The notes beneath the pieces were generated by a model. That model was not told the origin of the DNA. It was given only the letters and a program-made list of their open reading frames with translations, and made no database searches. Of a stretch of DNA of 64,000 bases, positions 1 to 9,173 are shown one piece after another. Source of the stretch: Enterobacter quasihormaechei. Its GTDB lineage: Bacteria > Pseudomonadota > Gammaproteobacteria > Enterobacterales > Enterobacteriaceae. A program made the translations under genes and the position numbers. Where the stretch lies: the NCBI RefSeq assembly GCF_004331385.1, contig NZ_SJON01000001.1, forward strand, positions 434,001 through 498,000, read 5' to 3'. Within the stretch, counting starts at the first letter, position 1. Every line of letters starts with the position of its first letter.

Positions 1-243
<243 letters not shown>

Positions 244-308
244 TCACAGACTTCGTGCATTTTAGATCAAAGAGATAGAGAAGTATTGTTGCGGGTTGTC
301 TGAAAAGC

Positions 309-325
309 GGAGGGCGGCGCCCTCC
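309..325 (-). terminator. Possible modF terminator hairpin
   Basis: A perfect 7-bp inverted repeat (GGAGGGC / GCCCTCC, loop of 3) lies just past the modF stop. On the minus strand it is followed by only a short interrupted T run (gctttt), so termination is plausible but weak. It separates modF from the gal promoter. Confidence 0.5.
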
Positions 326-330
326 ACGGG

Positions 331-1803
331 TTAATCGATTTTGCTCAGCAGGTAGCGGTAATGCTCCCCGTCAGGCACAAATTCCAGCCGATGGGTCATG
401 CAGGACGGGGCGTCTTCAGCATGGTGGGAGACAAACAGCAACTGGGTTTCACCTTCGCTAATCAGTACATCCACAAAGCGTCGGATCAGCTGTCGGTTAA
501 GCGGATCCAGTCCCTGCAACGGTTCGTCCAGAATCAGCAGCGTAGGGTGTTTGACCAGCGCGCGTACGATTAATGCCAGCCGCTGCTGCCCCCACGACAG
601 GCTGTGGAAGGGCGCATCGGCTACCCGATGATCCATGCCCAGAATATCCAGCCACTCCTGCGCCAGCTTGTGCTGCTTGTCCGATACCGCCTGATAAATA
701 CCGATAGAATCAAAGAAACCGGACAGGATCACGTTGCGCACCGTAGTGCTGACGCGGTAGTCCAGATGCAGGCTGCTGCTGACATAGCCGATGTGCTTTT
801 TGATCTCCCAGATGGTTTCCCCGCTGCCTCGACGACGACCGAAGAGGGTCAGATCGTTGCTGTATCCCTGCGGATGATCCCCGGTGATCAGGCTCAGCAG
901 CGTTGATTTACCCGCCCCGTTGGGGCCGACGATCTGCCAGTGCTCACCGGGATTAACCGTCCAGCTAAGGTGATTAAGAACAGGGCGATCGTCGTAGGCA
1001 ACCACGCCATCGCGCAGCACGATGCGCGGCTGATCGGGATCAAGCCCGTGGCGCGCCGATGGCGCATCCGGCTCCGGCAGGGCGATACCGTCCAGCTTTT
1101 CGCTGTGCGCCAGCTGCGCAATCAGCGCCTGCCGGAGCAGTCCGGCTTTCTCGCCGGTTTCGGTCAGGCTACAGTCAGCCAGCACGCCCGCATAATGGAC
1201 GAAATCAGGGATCTCATCAAAGCGGTTAAGGACCAGCACAAGCGTGTATCCCTGCTGGTTAAGCGTTGCCAGCAACGCGGCCAGCTGCGCGCGGGACTGC
1301 ACATCCAGCCCGTCAAACGGCTCATCCAGAATCAGGAGTTCCGGCTCGCTCATCAGCGCCTGGCACAGCAGCGTTTTGCGCGTCTCGCCGGTAGAAAGGT
1401 ATTTGAAACGGCGGTTAAGCAGGGCGGTAATGCCAAATTGCTCCGCCAGCTGCTGGCAGCGGGCAGGGTCTTTGATTTCATCCTGGATAATCTCCGCCGT
1501 CGTGCGGCCGGTATCTTCTTCACCGGGGCTGAGCAAATCGGTATTGTTACGCTGCCACTCATCGCTGACCAGCTTTTGCAGCTGTTCGAAGGAAAGGCGC
1601 GTCAGCCGGGTAAACGTGCACCGACGCTCACCCTCCAGCTGGGTTAATTCACCCGCCAGGGCGCGGGCCAGCGCCGATTTTCCGCTGCCGTTCGTGCCCA
1701 CAAACGCCCAGCTTTCTCCGGCGCGCAAGGTTAACTCTGGCAGCGATAAGGTACGGGTATCGCTAAGACGAAACGTGCCTTGCGAAATATGCAATGATGA
1801 CAT
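331..1803 (-). CDS. modF: Duplicated ABC-type ATPase ModF
   Basis: A 490-residue soluble protein made of two fused ABC ATPase domains. The first has Walker A GTNGSGKS at residues 36-43 and signature LSTGETRK. The second has Walker [10 protein letters not shown] and signature LSWGQQRLAL. Both have a LLILDEP Walker B. The length equals that of E. coli ModF. It is linked to molybdate metabolism by its position after modE, but it is not the transport ATPase (that is ModC) and its biochemical role is not established. It is probably co-transcribed with modE, 67 bp upstream. It starts at the ATG at 1803. Confidence 0.93.
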   Translation of the reverse strand: MSSLHISQGTFRLSDTRTLSLPELTLRAGESWAFVGTNGSGKSALARALAGELTQLEGERRCTFTRLTRLSFEQLQKLVSDEWQRNNTDLLSPGEEDTGRTTAEIIQDEIKDPARCQQLAEQFGITALLNRRFKYLSTGETRKTLLCQALMSEPELLILDEPFDGLDVQSRAQLAALLATLNQQGYTLVLVLNRFDEIPDFVHYAGVLADCSLTETGEKAGLLRQALIAQLAHSEKLDGIALPEPDAPSARHGLDPDQPRIVLRDGVVAYDDRPVLNHLSWTVNPGEHWQIVGPNGAGKSTLLSLITGDHPQGYSNDLTLFGRRRGSGETIWEIKKHIGYVSSSLHLDYRVSTTVRNVILSGFFDSIGIYQAVSDKQHKLAQEWLDILGMDHRVADAPFHSLSWGQQRLALIVRALVKHPTLLILDEPLQGLDPLNRQLIRRFVDVLISEGETQLLFVSHHAEDAPSCMTHRLEFVPDGEHYRYLLSKID

Positions 1804-1870
1804 GTGTTATCCCATTTTTTGCAGCAACAGATGTCAGGGATACCCAGAGTCGTCAGGGTTGTCAATGCGC

Positions 1871-2659
1871 TTAGCATAATGTGGCGATAATTACCCGGTC
1901 GGCATTGAAATATGCGGTCACTACAGCACCTTCGACTAATTTAGCCGCGTCGTTCACCGGAACGGTGGCGCAGAGCGACTGTCCATCCGGCAGGGTCATC
2001 AGCACTTCACACTGTTCTGCGCCGCGTTCAATGTGGCTGATTTCACCGCGTAGTTGGTTGTCGGCCTCTGCGGCCTGCTCAGGGTTAAGCGCGATGCCGA
2101 TCCAGGGCGCTTTAAGTAATACCAGCACCTCCTGCCCTTCGTTCAGCCCGAGGCGCTGACCGCTTTGCGCGGTGATGGCGGCTTTAAGGCGCGTCGTACC
2201 GTCCGCGAGCAGGATCTCAATATGCTCCTGCACCTGCGAATGGTCGCGTCCCGTCACTGTACCAAACCACTGGTTGCGGGCGCTGGTCTGTAATGAAAAA
2301 CGGGAGATGGCGCCCAGCAGGCTGTCCAGCGGCAGATTGTCGTCATCGCTCAACACATCAAAGGCTTTTTGCTGGATCTGCGCCAGTAAATCGTAGAGCT
2401 GGATCAGACGTTGCCCGTAACGCGTCAACACGGCGCCGCCGCCGCCTTTTCCGCCTGTGGCGCGGTCAACCAGCGTTTGTTCGCTCAGGGTGTTCATGTC
2501 GTTAATCGCATCCCAGGCGCTTTTATAGCTGATACCGGCGTTTTTGGCGCCCTGGCTAATCGAGCCAGTTTGTTCTATTTGTTTTAACAGGGCGATGCGT
2601 CGCGGATCGGCGAAAAGCTTCTGCTGAAGGCGTAGGGTGAGGAGAATTTCAGCCTGCAT
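1871..2659 (-). CDS. modE: Molybdate-responsive transcription regulator ModE
   Basis: A 262-residue dual regulator. The N-terminal winged helix-turn-helix (about residues 1-115) binds DNA. The C-terminal half holds two MOP-type molybdate-binding repeats, beginning near [11 protein letters not shown] and near [11 protein letters not shown]. With molybdate bound it represses modABC and activates the moa operon in E. coli. This window contains candidate ModE palindromes ahead of both modA (3074-3099) and moaA (25618-25643). It lies upstream of modF on the same strand, divergent from acrZ. Length and sequence match the E. coli protein. Confidence 0.95.
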   Translation of the reverse strand: MQAEILLTLRLQQKLFADPRRIALLKQIEQTGSISQGAKNAGISYKSAWDAINDMNTLSEQTLVDRATGGKGGGGAVLTRYGQRLIQLYDLLAQIQQKAFDVLSDDDNLPLDSLLGAISRFSLQTSARNQWFGTVTGRDHSQVQEHIEILLADGTTRLKAAITAQSGQRLGLNEGQEVLVLLKAPWIGIALNPEQAAEADNQLRGEISHIERGAEQCEVLMTLPDGQSLCATVPVNDAAKLVEGAVVTAYFNADRVIIATLC

Positions 2660-2786
2660 AACGGGGTCCCGGCAAAAAGGCTATTGTGACCCAAATGCCC
2701 TGATGCGAAAAGCGCACCGCACAAAAGGGGATGTTTTTCTTACTTTTCAGGGTAGAATAAGCCGTTCACAAGATCTGGAGAAAACC

Positions 2787-2939
2787 ATGTTAGAGTTGTT
2801 GAAAAGTCTGGTATTCGCGGTAATCATGGTGCCAGTAGTGATGGCTATCATCCTCGGTGCCATCTACGGCCTGGGTGAAGTGTTCAACGTCTTTTCGAAC
2901 ATTGGTCATCGTCGTGACCAGCCTAAAAAGCAGCAATGA
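2787..2939 (+). CDS. acrZ: AcrB-associated small membrane protein AcrZ
   Basis: A 50-residue protein consisting almost entirely of one transmembrane helix: [20 protein letters not shown] leads into a second hydrophobic stretch. This is nearly identical to the E. coli AcrZ helix that lies along AcrB and changes drug export by AcrAB-TolC. The polar tail ([11 protein letters not shown]) differs from that of E. coli, where AcrZ is 49 residues. The start is set by GGAG seven bases upstream of the ATG. It lies between modE and modA as in E. coli and is followed by a strong terminator. Confidence 0.93.
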   Translation: MLELLKSLVFAVIMVPVVMAIILGAIYGLGEVFNVFSNIGHRRDQPKKQQ

Positions 2940-2947
2940 TTTCCTCC

Positions 2948-2974
2948 AAAACGCCCGGTCAGTCCGGGCGTTTT
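2948..2974 (+). terminator. Rho-independent terminator after acrZ
   Basis: Perfect stem CGCCCGG / CCGGGCG with loop TCAGT, flanked by AAAA and TTTT, 8 bp past the acrZ stop. It insulates acrZ from modABC. Confidence 0.85.
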
Positions 2975-3073
2975 GCTCTCAAGTTTATTTCTCTCCCGCC
3001 GATATCTTTTACAACGTTCCTTGAGTTTACGCACTAATGGGTACGATTTAACGCTATGAACGCCTGTGATATA

Positions 3074-3099
3074 TCGTTATATTTATTTGTATATAACGA
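3074..3099 (+). promoter_or_regulatory. ModE-binding palindrome at modABC
   Basis: Arms TCGTTATAT (3074-3082) and ATATAACGA (3091-3099) are perfect inverted repeats separated by 8 bp. They match the known ModE operator arms (TCGTTATATA-type). The site ends 18 bp before the modA ATG, where bound Mo-ModE would block transcription. A 26-bp site of the same form precedes moaA. Confidence 0.88.
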
Positions 3100-3117
3100 A
3101 ACGCAAAGGAGCTTCAA

Positions 3118-3894
3118 ATGGCACGTTCATGGGTACGCCTTTTCGCAGGGGCAACGCTGACACTCTCACTCACCGGCCACGCGCTGGCGGATGAAGGAAA
3201 AATCACGGTCTTTGCGGCGGCGTCGCTGACTAACGCGATGCAGGTTATTGCTGCGGAATACAAAAAAGAGAAAAACGTCGAGGTTGTCTCGTCATTTGCC
3301 TCCTCTTCCACGCTGGCCCGCCAGATCGAAGCGGGGGCGCCTGCGGATCTGTTCATCTCTGCCGATCAGAAATGGATGGATTATGCGGTGGACAAAAAGT
3401 CTGTTGAAACGGCTACCCGCGAAACGCTGCTGGGCAATAGCCTGGTGGTGGTCGCGCCCGCAAACAGCAAGCAGGGCGACATTGCCATTAACAAACAGAC
3501 GGACTGGACCCGTCTGCTGAACGGTGGCCGTCTGGCGGTGGGCGATCCGGAGCATGTTCCTGCCGGAATTTATGCGAAGGAAGCGCTGCAAAAGCTGGGC
3601 GCATGGGAGACCTTATCGCCTAAGCTGGCACCCGCAGAAGATGTGCGTGGCGCGCTGGCGCTGGTGGAGCGTAACGAAGCCCCGCTCGGGATTGTTTACG
3701 GCTCCGATGCCGTCGCCAGTAAAGGCGTGAAGGTAGTGGGTACCTTCCCGGAAGACTCGCATAAGAAAGTGGAATATCCTGTTGCGATAGTTGATGGACA
3801 TAAAAATGCGACCGTGACGGCCTTCGTTGACTACCTGAAGGGGCCGGAAGCGTCCGCTATCTTTAAACGTTACGGATTTACGACTCACGAATGA
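3118..3894 (+). CDS. modA: Periplasmic molybdate-binding protein ModA
   Basis: A 258-residue solute-binding protein that captures molybdate and tungstate for the ModBC importer. A Sec signal peptide (about residues 1-24, ending GHALA before DEGKITV) precedes the mature domain. The mature start ITVFAAASLTNAMQ carries the conserved Ser/Thr oxyanion ligands, and the hinge segment SSFASSSTLARQIEAGAPAD is typical. It is the first gene of modABC and overlaps modB by 4 bp (ATGA). It has a strong AAGGAG ribosome site and is repressed from the ModE palindrome just upstream. Confidence 0.96.
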   Translation: MARSWVRLFAGATLTLSLTGHALADEGKITVFAAASLTNAMQVIAAEYKKEKNVEVVSSFASSSTLARQIEAGAPADLFISADQKWMDYAVDKKSVETATRETLLGNSLVVVAPANSKQGDIAINKQTDWTRLLNGGRLAVGDPEHVPAGIYAKEALQKLGAWETLSPKLAPAEDVRGALALVERNEAPLGIVYGSDAVASKGVKVVGTFPEDSHKKVEYPVAIVDGHKNATVTAFVDYLKGPEASAIFKRYGFTTHE

Positions 3895-4583
3895 TATTGA
3901 CCGAACCTGAATGGCAAGCCGTGCTGCTGAGCCTGAAAGTCTCTTCCCTGGCGGTTGCGCTGAGTTTGCCCTTTGGGGTGTTCTTTGCCTGGTTACTGGT
4001 TCGCGTGAAGTTTCCAGGCAAAGCCCTGCTCGACAGTGTTCTTCATCTTCCGCTCGTCTTGCCGCCTGTGGTGGTCGGCTATCTGCTGCTGATCTCCATG
4101 GGGCGACGCGGCGTTATCGGCGAATGGTTGTACGACTGGTTTGGCCTGACCTTTGCTTTCAGCTGGCGCGGCGCGGTGCTTGCCGCGGCGGTGATGTCCT
4201 TCCCGCTGATGGTGCGCGCAATTCGTCTGGCACTGGAAGCGGTGGATATCCGGCTGGAACAGGCCGCCCGCACGCTGGGCGCAGGCCGCTGGCGGGTATT
4301 TCTGACCATCACCCTGCCGCTCACGTTACCGGGCATTATCGTCGGTACGGTGCTGGCCTTCGCCCGCTCGCTGGGCGAGTTTGGTGCGACTATTACTTTT
4401 GTATCAAACATTCCGGGCGAGACGCGGACCATCCCGTCGGCGATGTATACCCTGATTCAGACGCCGGGCGGCGAAGGTGCGGCGGCCCGTCTGTGTATTA
4501 TTTCGATTGTGCTCGCCCTGGTCTCGCTGCTGGTGTCGGAGTGGCTGGCGCGCCTCAGCCGTGAACGGATGGGGAAACCGTGA
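3891..4583 (+). CDS. modB: Molybdate ABC transporter permease ModB
   Basis: A 230-residue integral membrane protein forming the molybdate channel as a homodimer. It has about five hydrophobic helices. The cytoplasmic coupling motif [20 protein letters not shown] (the EAA loop, near residues 122-141) docks onto ModC. It is within one residue of the E. coli length. It is translationally coupled to both neighbours: its ATG overlaps the modA stop and its TGA shares one base with the modC ATG. Confidence 0.95.
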   Translation: MILTEPEWQAVLLSLKVSSLAVALSLPFGVFFAWLLVRVKFPGKALLDSVLHLPLVLPPVVVGYLLLISMGRRGVIGEWLYDWFGLTFAFSWRGAVLAAAVMSFPLMVRAIRLALEAVDIRLEQAARTLGAGRWRVFLTITLPLTLPGIIVGTVLAFARSLGEFGATITFVSNIPGETRTIPSAMYTLIQTPGGEGAAARLCIISIVLALVSLLVSEWLARLSRERMGKP

Positions 4584-5641
4584 TGCTGGAACTCAACTTT
4601 ACGCAAACCCTGGGCAACCACACCCTGACGCTGAACGAAACGCTGCCTGCCAGCGGTATCACCGCGATTTTTGGCGTTTCCGGGGCGGGAAAAACGTCGC
4701 TGATAAATGCGATTAGCGGCCTGACGCGCCCCCAATCTGGCCGCATTGTGCTAAATAACCGCGTCTTAAACGACGCGGAAAAGAAGGTTTGCCTGTCACC
4801 GGACAAGCGCCGCATCGGCTATGTATTTCAGGATGCGCGCCTCTTTCCGCACTACAGCGTGCGCGGTAACCTGCGCTACGGCATGGCAAAAAGCATGGCC
4901 GGACAGTTCGATAAGCTGGTGGCGCTGCTGGGTATCGAATCGCTGCTGGATCGTCTGCCGTCTTCGCTGTCGGGGGGCGAAAAACAGCGCGTGGCGATTG
5001 GCCGCGCCCTGTTAACCGCGCCGGAACTGCTGCTGCTGGATGAGCCGCTGGCCTCGCTGGATATTCCGCGCAAGCGCGAGCTGCTGCCGTACCTGCAACG
5101 TCTGGCGCGGGAAATCAACGTGCCCATGCTGTACGTCAGCCATTCGCTGGATGAGATCTTACATCTGGCCGATAAAGTGCTGGTGCTGGAAGCGGGGAGG
5201 GTGAAGGCCTTCGGTAATCTCGAAGAGGTGTGGGGCAGCAGCGTTATGCACCCGTGGCTGCCAAAGGAGCAGCAGAGCAGCATTCTGAAGGTGAGCGTAC
5301 TGGAGCACCATCCGCACTATGCGATGACCGCCCTGGCGCTGGGCGATCAGCATCTGTGGGTTAACAAAATCGACACGCCGATTCAGTCGACGTTACGTAT
5401 CCGCATTCAGGCGTCAGATGTCTCACTGGTCCTGCAACCGCCGCTGCAAACCAGTATCCGCAATGTGTTGCGCGCAAAAGTGGCGCAGTGTTTTGATGAT
5501 AACGGCCAGGTAGAAGTGCAGCTGGAAGTGGGCAGCAGAACGCTGTGGGCGCGCATCAGCCCGTGGGCCAGGGATGAGTTAGGCATCAGGCCTGGCCTGT
5601 GGCTTTACGCGCAAATCAAGAGCGTCTCCATCACCGCCTGA
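4583..5641 (+). CDS. modC: Molybdate ABC transporter ATPase ModC
   Basis: A 352-residue ATPase that powers molybdate uptake. It has Walker A GVSGAGKT, signature [16 protein letters not shown], Walker [13 protein letters not shown] and the H-loop segment LYVSHSLDE. The C-terminal third is a MOP-type regulatory domain containing the segment [10 protein letters not shown]. The ATG at 4583 (TGATG junction with modB) gives the 352-residue E. coli length; an in-frame GTG lies one codon upstream but is less likely. The stop abuts the convergent ybhA stop with no gap. Confidence 0.95.
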   Translation: MLELNFTQTLGNHTLTLNETLPASGITAIFGVSGAGKTSLINAISGLTRPQSGRIVLNNRVLNDAEKKVCLSPDKRRIGYVFQDARLFPHYSVRGNLRYGMAKSMAGQFDKLVALLGIESLLDRLPSSLSGGEKQRVAIGRALLTAPELLLLDEPLASLDIPRKRELLPYLQRLAREINVPMLYVSHSLDEILHLADKVLVLEAGRVKAFGNLEEVWGSSVMHPWLPKEQQSSILKVSVLEHHPHYAMTALALGDQHLWVNKIDTPIQSTLRIRIQASDVSLVLQPPLQTSIRNVLRAKVAQCFDDNGQVEVQLEVGSRTLWARISPWARDELGIRPGLWLYAQIKSVSITA

Positions 5642-6460
5642 TTACAGCAGGTGGGTGTAGATAAACTGCGCGATGCTGTCGGTGGTGTTATCGCCAATTA
5701 CTACGTCAGCACGCGCTTTCACCGCGTCATCGGCGTTGCCCATCGCCACGCCCGTGCCGGCGGCTTCCAGCATGCTGATGTCGTTATAGTTATCGCCAAA
5801 GGCAATCACGTCGCGCATCGATCCGCCCTGAGATTCAACGAACTGGGTCAGACGTTTGCCTTTGCTGTTGCCTTTGCGGGCGATATCCACCTGATCGTGC
5901 CAGGACCATTCACATTCCAGACCCAGCGTATGCTCGACATGCTTCGCGAAGGTATTGAGTTTGCTGGTGTCCTCATCGGTCAGGGCAAATTTCCAGATGG
6001 CCTCAACCTCTTCCGCCGCCCGGCGCAGGGAGGCAACCTGCGTGAACACCGGACGCTGCGCTTCCGGCAGGGACAGAGCCCAGTTGCTGGTGCGGATCAC
6101 ATGACCGGTAGGGCGTTCATACAGCATGGCGTTATCCACATACATCAGGCCGTGAATTGCGCGCTCATCCAGTAAATCAATTAATTGCAGCGCCTGAGAA
6201 ACAGGAAGCGGATCGGAGGTTAAAACCTTTTTTGCCTGATAATCATACAAATAGGTGCCATTACAGCAAATTGCAGGTGTATCTAAGCCCAGTGCCTGAT
6301 AAAAAGGATGAATGGCAACGTGATGTCGACCCGTTACGATGAGGAGTTGATACCCCGCTTCCTGGGCTCGTTTGAGGGCTTCAAGGGAAGAGGGGAGCAG
6401 GGTTTTCTGCGGGGTAAGCAGTGTTCCGTCTAAATCCAGTGCAATCACTCGCGAGGTCAT
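5642..6460 (-). CDS. ybhA: HAD-superfamily sugar-phosphate / pyridoxal phosphate phosphatase YbhA
   Basis: A 272-residue Cof-type HAD phosphatase. Motif I is LDLDGTLL with the nucleophile and acid aspartates at residues 9 and 11. Motif II is IVTGRHH. Motif IV is AFGDNYNDISML near residue 220. The large cap domain between motifs II and III is that of the IIB class. The E. coli homologue hydrolyses pyridoxal 5'-phosphate and other phosphoesters; the physiological substrate is not settled. It is convergent with modC and divergent from pgl, as in E. coli. Confidence 0.92.
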   Translation of the reverse strand: MTSRVIALDLDGTLLTPQKTLLPSSLEALKRAQEAGYQLLIVTGRHHVAIHPFYQALGLDTPAICCNGTYLYDYQAKKVLTSDPLPVSQALQLIDLLDERAIHGLMYVDNAMLYERPTGHVIRTSNWALSLPEAQRPVFTQVASLRRAAEEVEAIWKFALTDEDTSKLNTFAKHVEHTLGLECEWSWHDQVDIARKGNSKGKRLTQFVESQGGSMRDVIAFGDNYNDISMLEAAGTGVAMGNADDAVKARADVVIGDNTTDSIAQFIYTHLL

Positions 6461-6580
6461 TTTTTCTTCCGGGTTAACGTTGAATTTAAGGTCTGTCGGG
6501 ATGGTACACCGAGAGCGGAACCCTGCAAAATCCCGGACTACAATTCAGCATTCACCGTTAAAAAATAATCAGGAGTATTC

Positions 6581-7576
6581 ATGAAACAAACCGTTTATAC
6601 CGCCAGTCCTGAAAGTCAGCAGATCCATGTCTGGCGTTTGAATACAGAAGGTTCGCTTACGCTGGTTCAGGTTGTTGATGTGCCAGGCCAGGTTCAGCCG
6701 ATGGTCGTCAGCCCGGATAAACGTTTTCTTTATGTCGGCGTGCGCCCGGAATTCCGCGTGCTGGCCTACCGCATCTCCCCGGATGATGGCGCCCTGACCT
6801 ATACCGCAGAAGCCCCCCTGCCGGGCAGCCCGACCCATATTTCTACCGACCACAAAGGCAACTTTATCTTCAGCGGCTCCTACAATGCAGGCTGCGTGAG
6901 CGTTACCCGCCTGGAAGACGGTATTCCCGTTGAAACCGTCGATGTGGTCGAAGGGCTCGAAGGATGCCACTCCGCCAACATCTCGCCGGATAACCGTACG
7001 CTGTGGGTGCCCGCGCTCAAGCAGGATCGCATCTGCCTGTTTACCCTGAGCGATGACGGCCATCTGGTCGCGCAAAGCCCGGCGGAAGTCACCACCGTGG
7101 AAGGGGCAGGCCCGCGCCACATGGTCTTCCACCCGAATCAGCAGTATGCCTATGTCGTTAACGAGCTGAACAGCTCGGTAGATGTATGGGAACTGAAAGA
7201 TCCTAACGGGCAGATTGAGTGCGTACAGACGCTGGATATGATGCCATCTGACTTCTCCGACACGCGTTGGGCGGCAGACATTCATATCACGCCGGATGGC
7301 CGTCACCTGTATGCCTGCGATCGTACCTCCAGCCTGATCACCGTGTTCAGCGTCTCAGAAGACGGCAGCGTCCTGGCAGTTGAAGGCTTCCAGCCGACAG
7401 AAACCCAGCCGCGCGGCTTTAACGTCGACCACAGCGGCAAATACCTGATTGCGGCGGGGCAGAAATCCCACCACATCGCGCTGTATGAAATCACAGGCGT
7501 GCAGGGGCTGCTGGAAGAGAAAGGCCGCTATGCGGTCGGACAAGGTCCAATGTGGGTTGTGATTAACGCGCACTGA
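6581..7576 (+). CDS. pgl: 6-phosphogluconolactonase Pgl
   Basis: A 331-residue seven-bladed beta-propeller lactonase that hydrolyses 6-phosphogluconolactone in the oxidative pentose phosphate pathway. Repeated blade segments such as [25 protein letters not shown] and [12 protein letters not shown] are visible. The length equals that of E. coli Pgl (YbhE). AGGAG lies seven bases before the ATG. A strong bidirectional terminator follows. E. coli K-12 has ybhD, ybhH, ybhI and ybhJ between pgl and ybhC; here only about 90 bp separate the two. Confidence 0.95.
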   Translation: MKQTVYTASPESQQIHVWRLNTEGSLTLVQVVDVPGQVQPMVVSPDKRFLYVGVRPEFRVLAYRISPDDGALTYTAEAPLPGSPTHISTDHKGNFIFSGSYNAGCVSVTRLEDGIPVETVDVVEGLEGCHSANISPDNRTLWVPALKQDRICLFTLSDDGHLVAQSPAEVTTVEGAGPRHMVFHPNQQYAYVVNELNSSVDVWELKDPNGQIECVQTLDMMPSDFSDTRWAADIHITPDGRHLYACDRTSSLITVFSVSEDGSVLAVEGFQPTETQPRGFNVDHSGKYLIAAGQKSHHIALYEITGVQGLLEEKGRYAVGQGPMWVVINAH

Positions 7577-7584
7577 TCCGCAGA

Positions 7585-7617
7585 CGAAAAAAAACCTCGC
7601 ACATGCGAGGTTTTTTT
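7585..7617. terminator. Bidirectional terminator between pgl and ybhC
   Basis: Stem ACCTCGCA / TGCGAGGT is flanked by eight A on one side and seven T on the other. It can therefore terminate transcription from pgl and from the convergent ybhC. Confidence 0.9.
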
Positions 7618-7630
7618 ATGTCTGGAGTAG

Positions 7631-7658
7631 GCCGGGTAAGGCGAAGCCGCCACCCGGC
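7631..7658. repeat. REP element (pgl-ybhC)
   Basis: Imperfect palindrome with arms GCCGGGT and ACCCGGC and the internal segment AAGGCGAAGCCGCC. It is the same unit as at 29308-29335, 29357-29382 and 51453-51480. Confidence 0.8.
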
Positions 7659-7666
7659 AAAACAGC

Positions 7667-8950
7667 TTACTGCTTCGGCTCAGCAACCACTTTACTGCCC
7701 AGACCGCGGTTGTTGTATTCCCACATGCGGTTGAAGTTAGCGTCGTTCAGGTTGCGCTGCACGTTCTCTTTATCATCCACCGTGCCCGTGTTGCCGGAGA
7801 ATGGACGTTTCGAGATCGCCGCATCCGCCCACGGTTTCGCCATGTTAAATCCTTCATTAATCATGCTGTCGCGGATCACGACCTGGCCATTGGTGGCAGA
7901 GTCTACGTCCAGAGAGCGACCAAGCTGGGCAACGCCATCGCCAGCCGCAGTAAAGCGGCTATTCACGGCCAGGAAACCATAGAACAGGTTGGACTGCGTG
8001 GCCGGTGCGAACACGTAACCTTCCTGCTGAGTGCGAGAATTCACCACGCGGAAATCGGTGTTCTCAAACACCACCGCACCGCGGCCAGAGACCATATCCA
8101 CGTCGCCTTCAACGTAGCTGTTGGTCACCAGAGTACGCGTCAGACGGTTGTTCTGAAGGGTGTTCTGCACGCCGCTGTTGGTCACGAAGAAGGTGTTCTG
8201 GCGGCCCAGAATATTGACGTTGTTAATCTGTACCTTGTCGCCATCGCTGCGCAGCGCCACGGCCTGGTGATTACCCGCGTCAACGCTATCCCCCAGGGTG
8301 TTCTGAATGGTCAGGTTCTGCAATTGCAGGCCGTTGTTCTGTGACCAGAATACCGCAGAGCACATCACGCCAATGGTGGCGGCACGCTTGCTCTGGCAGT
8401 TATCAAACATATACCACGCCGGTTTACCTGGCATGTATTTACCGGCCGGGTTCACCAGATGACGCCAGGTGGTGCTGTCGATTTCGGAATCAATCGCCAG
8501 GCCAATTTTCACGTCGACCGCTTTTTCACCCAGGCCGTAAAGCGTAATGCTTCCCGGCGCGGCAGGAACGTAAACGGTTCCTTCGTATTCACCCGGCAGG
8601 ATGGCAATGTACTGACGAGATGCGCTGTGCTTGGTGATGGCAGCATCAACGGCTGCCTGAATGGAGGTGTGCGTCACGCCCTGCGCCCCGGCCGGACCCA
8701 CGACGAAGTCTGGCTGTTTCGGCAGATTAATAGAAGAAGGCGTCCACGGGGCTGCATTAGGATCCATCGCCGAGAAGTAGTGCGCACGGGTGAAGTTCTT
8801 CGCTTCATCCGCTGACAGGATCGGACGGGAAGCGGTGCCCGGAGCAACCTGCTCAGAAGGTTGCTGATCCGGTGGAGTTGAACTGCAAGCGGATAAAGTC
8901 ACGCCAAAGGCAAGTGCCAACGCCAGACGGGAAATCCTGGATATAGTCAA
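7667..8950 (-). CDS. ybhC: Outer-membrane lipoprotein YbhC, pectinesterase-like fold
   Basis: A 427-residue lipoprotein. The signal peptide ends in lipobox LSAC with the acylated Cys at residue 22. The rest is a right-handed beta-helix of the carbohydrate-esterase family 8 (pectin methylesterase) type, with conserved segments such as YVEGDVDMVSGRGAVVFENT. The E. coli homologue is an outer-membrane protein with reported thioesterase activity; activity on pectin is not expected. It is a single gene, reading away from the attB/hutI intergenic region. Terminated by the shared hairpin at 7585-7617. Confidence 0.9.
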   Translation of the reverse strand: MTISRISRLALALAFGVTLSACSSTPPDQQPSEQVAPGTASRPILSADEAKNFTRAHYFSAMDPNAAPWTPSSINLPKQPDFVVGPAGAQGVTHTSIQAAVDAAITKHSASRQYIAILPGEYEGTVYVPAAPGSITLYGLGEKAVDVKIGLAIDSEIDSTTWRHLVNPAGKYMPGKPAWYMFDNCQSKRAATIGVMCSAVFWSQNNGLQLQNLTIQNTLGDSVDAGNHQAVALRSDGDKVQINNVNILGRQNTFFVTNSGVQNTLQNNRLTRTLVTNSYVEGDVDMVSGRGAVVFENTDFRVVNSRTQQEGYVFAPATQSNLFYGFLAVNSRFTAAGDGVAQLGRSLDVDSATNGQVVIRDSMINEGFNMAKPWADAAISKRPFSGNTGTVDDKENVQRNLNDANFNRMWEYNNRGLGSKVVAEPKQ

Positions 8951-8999
8951 GGTAATGCTCCTGGGTATGCAAGTCTTATCTGGATAGACGAAATAGCCT

Positions 9000-9014
9000 G
9001 CTTTTTTATACTAA
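9000..9014 (+). other. Unoccupied lambda-type attB core (attachment site)
   Basis: GCTTTTTTATACTAA is identical to the 15-bp common core shared by lambda attP and E. coli attB. The left flank (CCT) and the right flank (GAGCGAAACGGGAAG) are those of bacterial attB. The base after the core is G rather than C, making the right arm-type Int site read CAACTTAGT on the minus strand, as in phage attP. The site lies in the ybhC-hutI gap, and E. coli attB is also beside ybhC. No prophage is present. Confidence 0.85.
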
Positions 9015-9113
9015 GTTGAGCGAAACGGGAAGATAAAAAGGGCAAAAGTTGCATTTTTGCCCTGAGGTGACGGGAAAGTCATCACAAATAAATAACATTT
9101 TCCCACAAGGCGG

Positions 9114-9142
9114 TTGACAGCAGGCGACAGATGAAAATAAAT
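9114..9142 (+). promoter_or_regulatory. Probable hutI promoter
   Basis: A perfect -35 TTGACA (9114-9119) is followed after 17 bp by a weak -10, ATAAAT (9137-9142). The HutC-like site begins at the end of this -10, consistent with repression. Confidence 0.55.
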
Positions 9143-9152
9143 GTCTATACAA
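9142..9152 (+). promoter_or_regulatory. HutC operator at hutI
   Basis: TGTCTATACAA is identical to the core of the operator in front of hutU (12158-12171). It overlaps the predicted hutI start region. The same motif before both hut transcription units is what HutC repression requires; urocanate is the family inducer. Confidence 0.7.
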
Positions 9153-9173
9153 CCCATGACAAGTGGAAGGCAC

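Noticed and set aside
940-1647. A 235-codon plus-strand frame over modF
   Set aside because: Antisense of the ModF domains; no domain or upstream signals.
2701-2786. A marbox for MarA/SoxS/Rob upstream of acrZ
   Set aside because: GCACCGCACAAAAG has part of the pattern but the spacing to the AAA block does not fit the consensus.
8951-9173. Prophage remnant next to attB
   Set aside because: Only the short attachment core is present; there are no integrase or phage genes and no second att copy.
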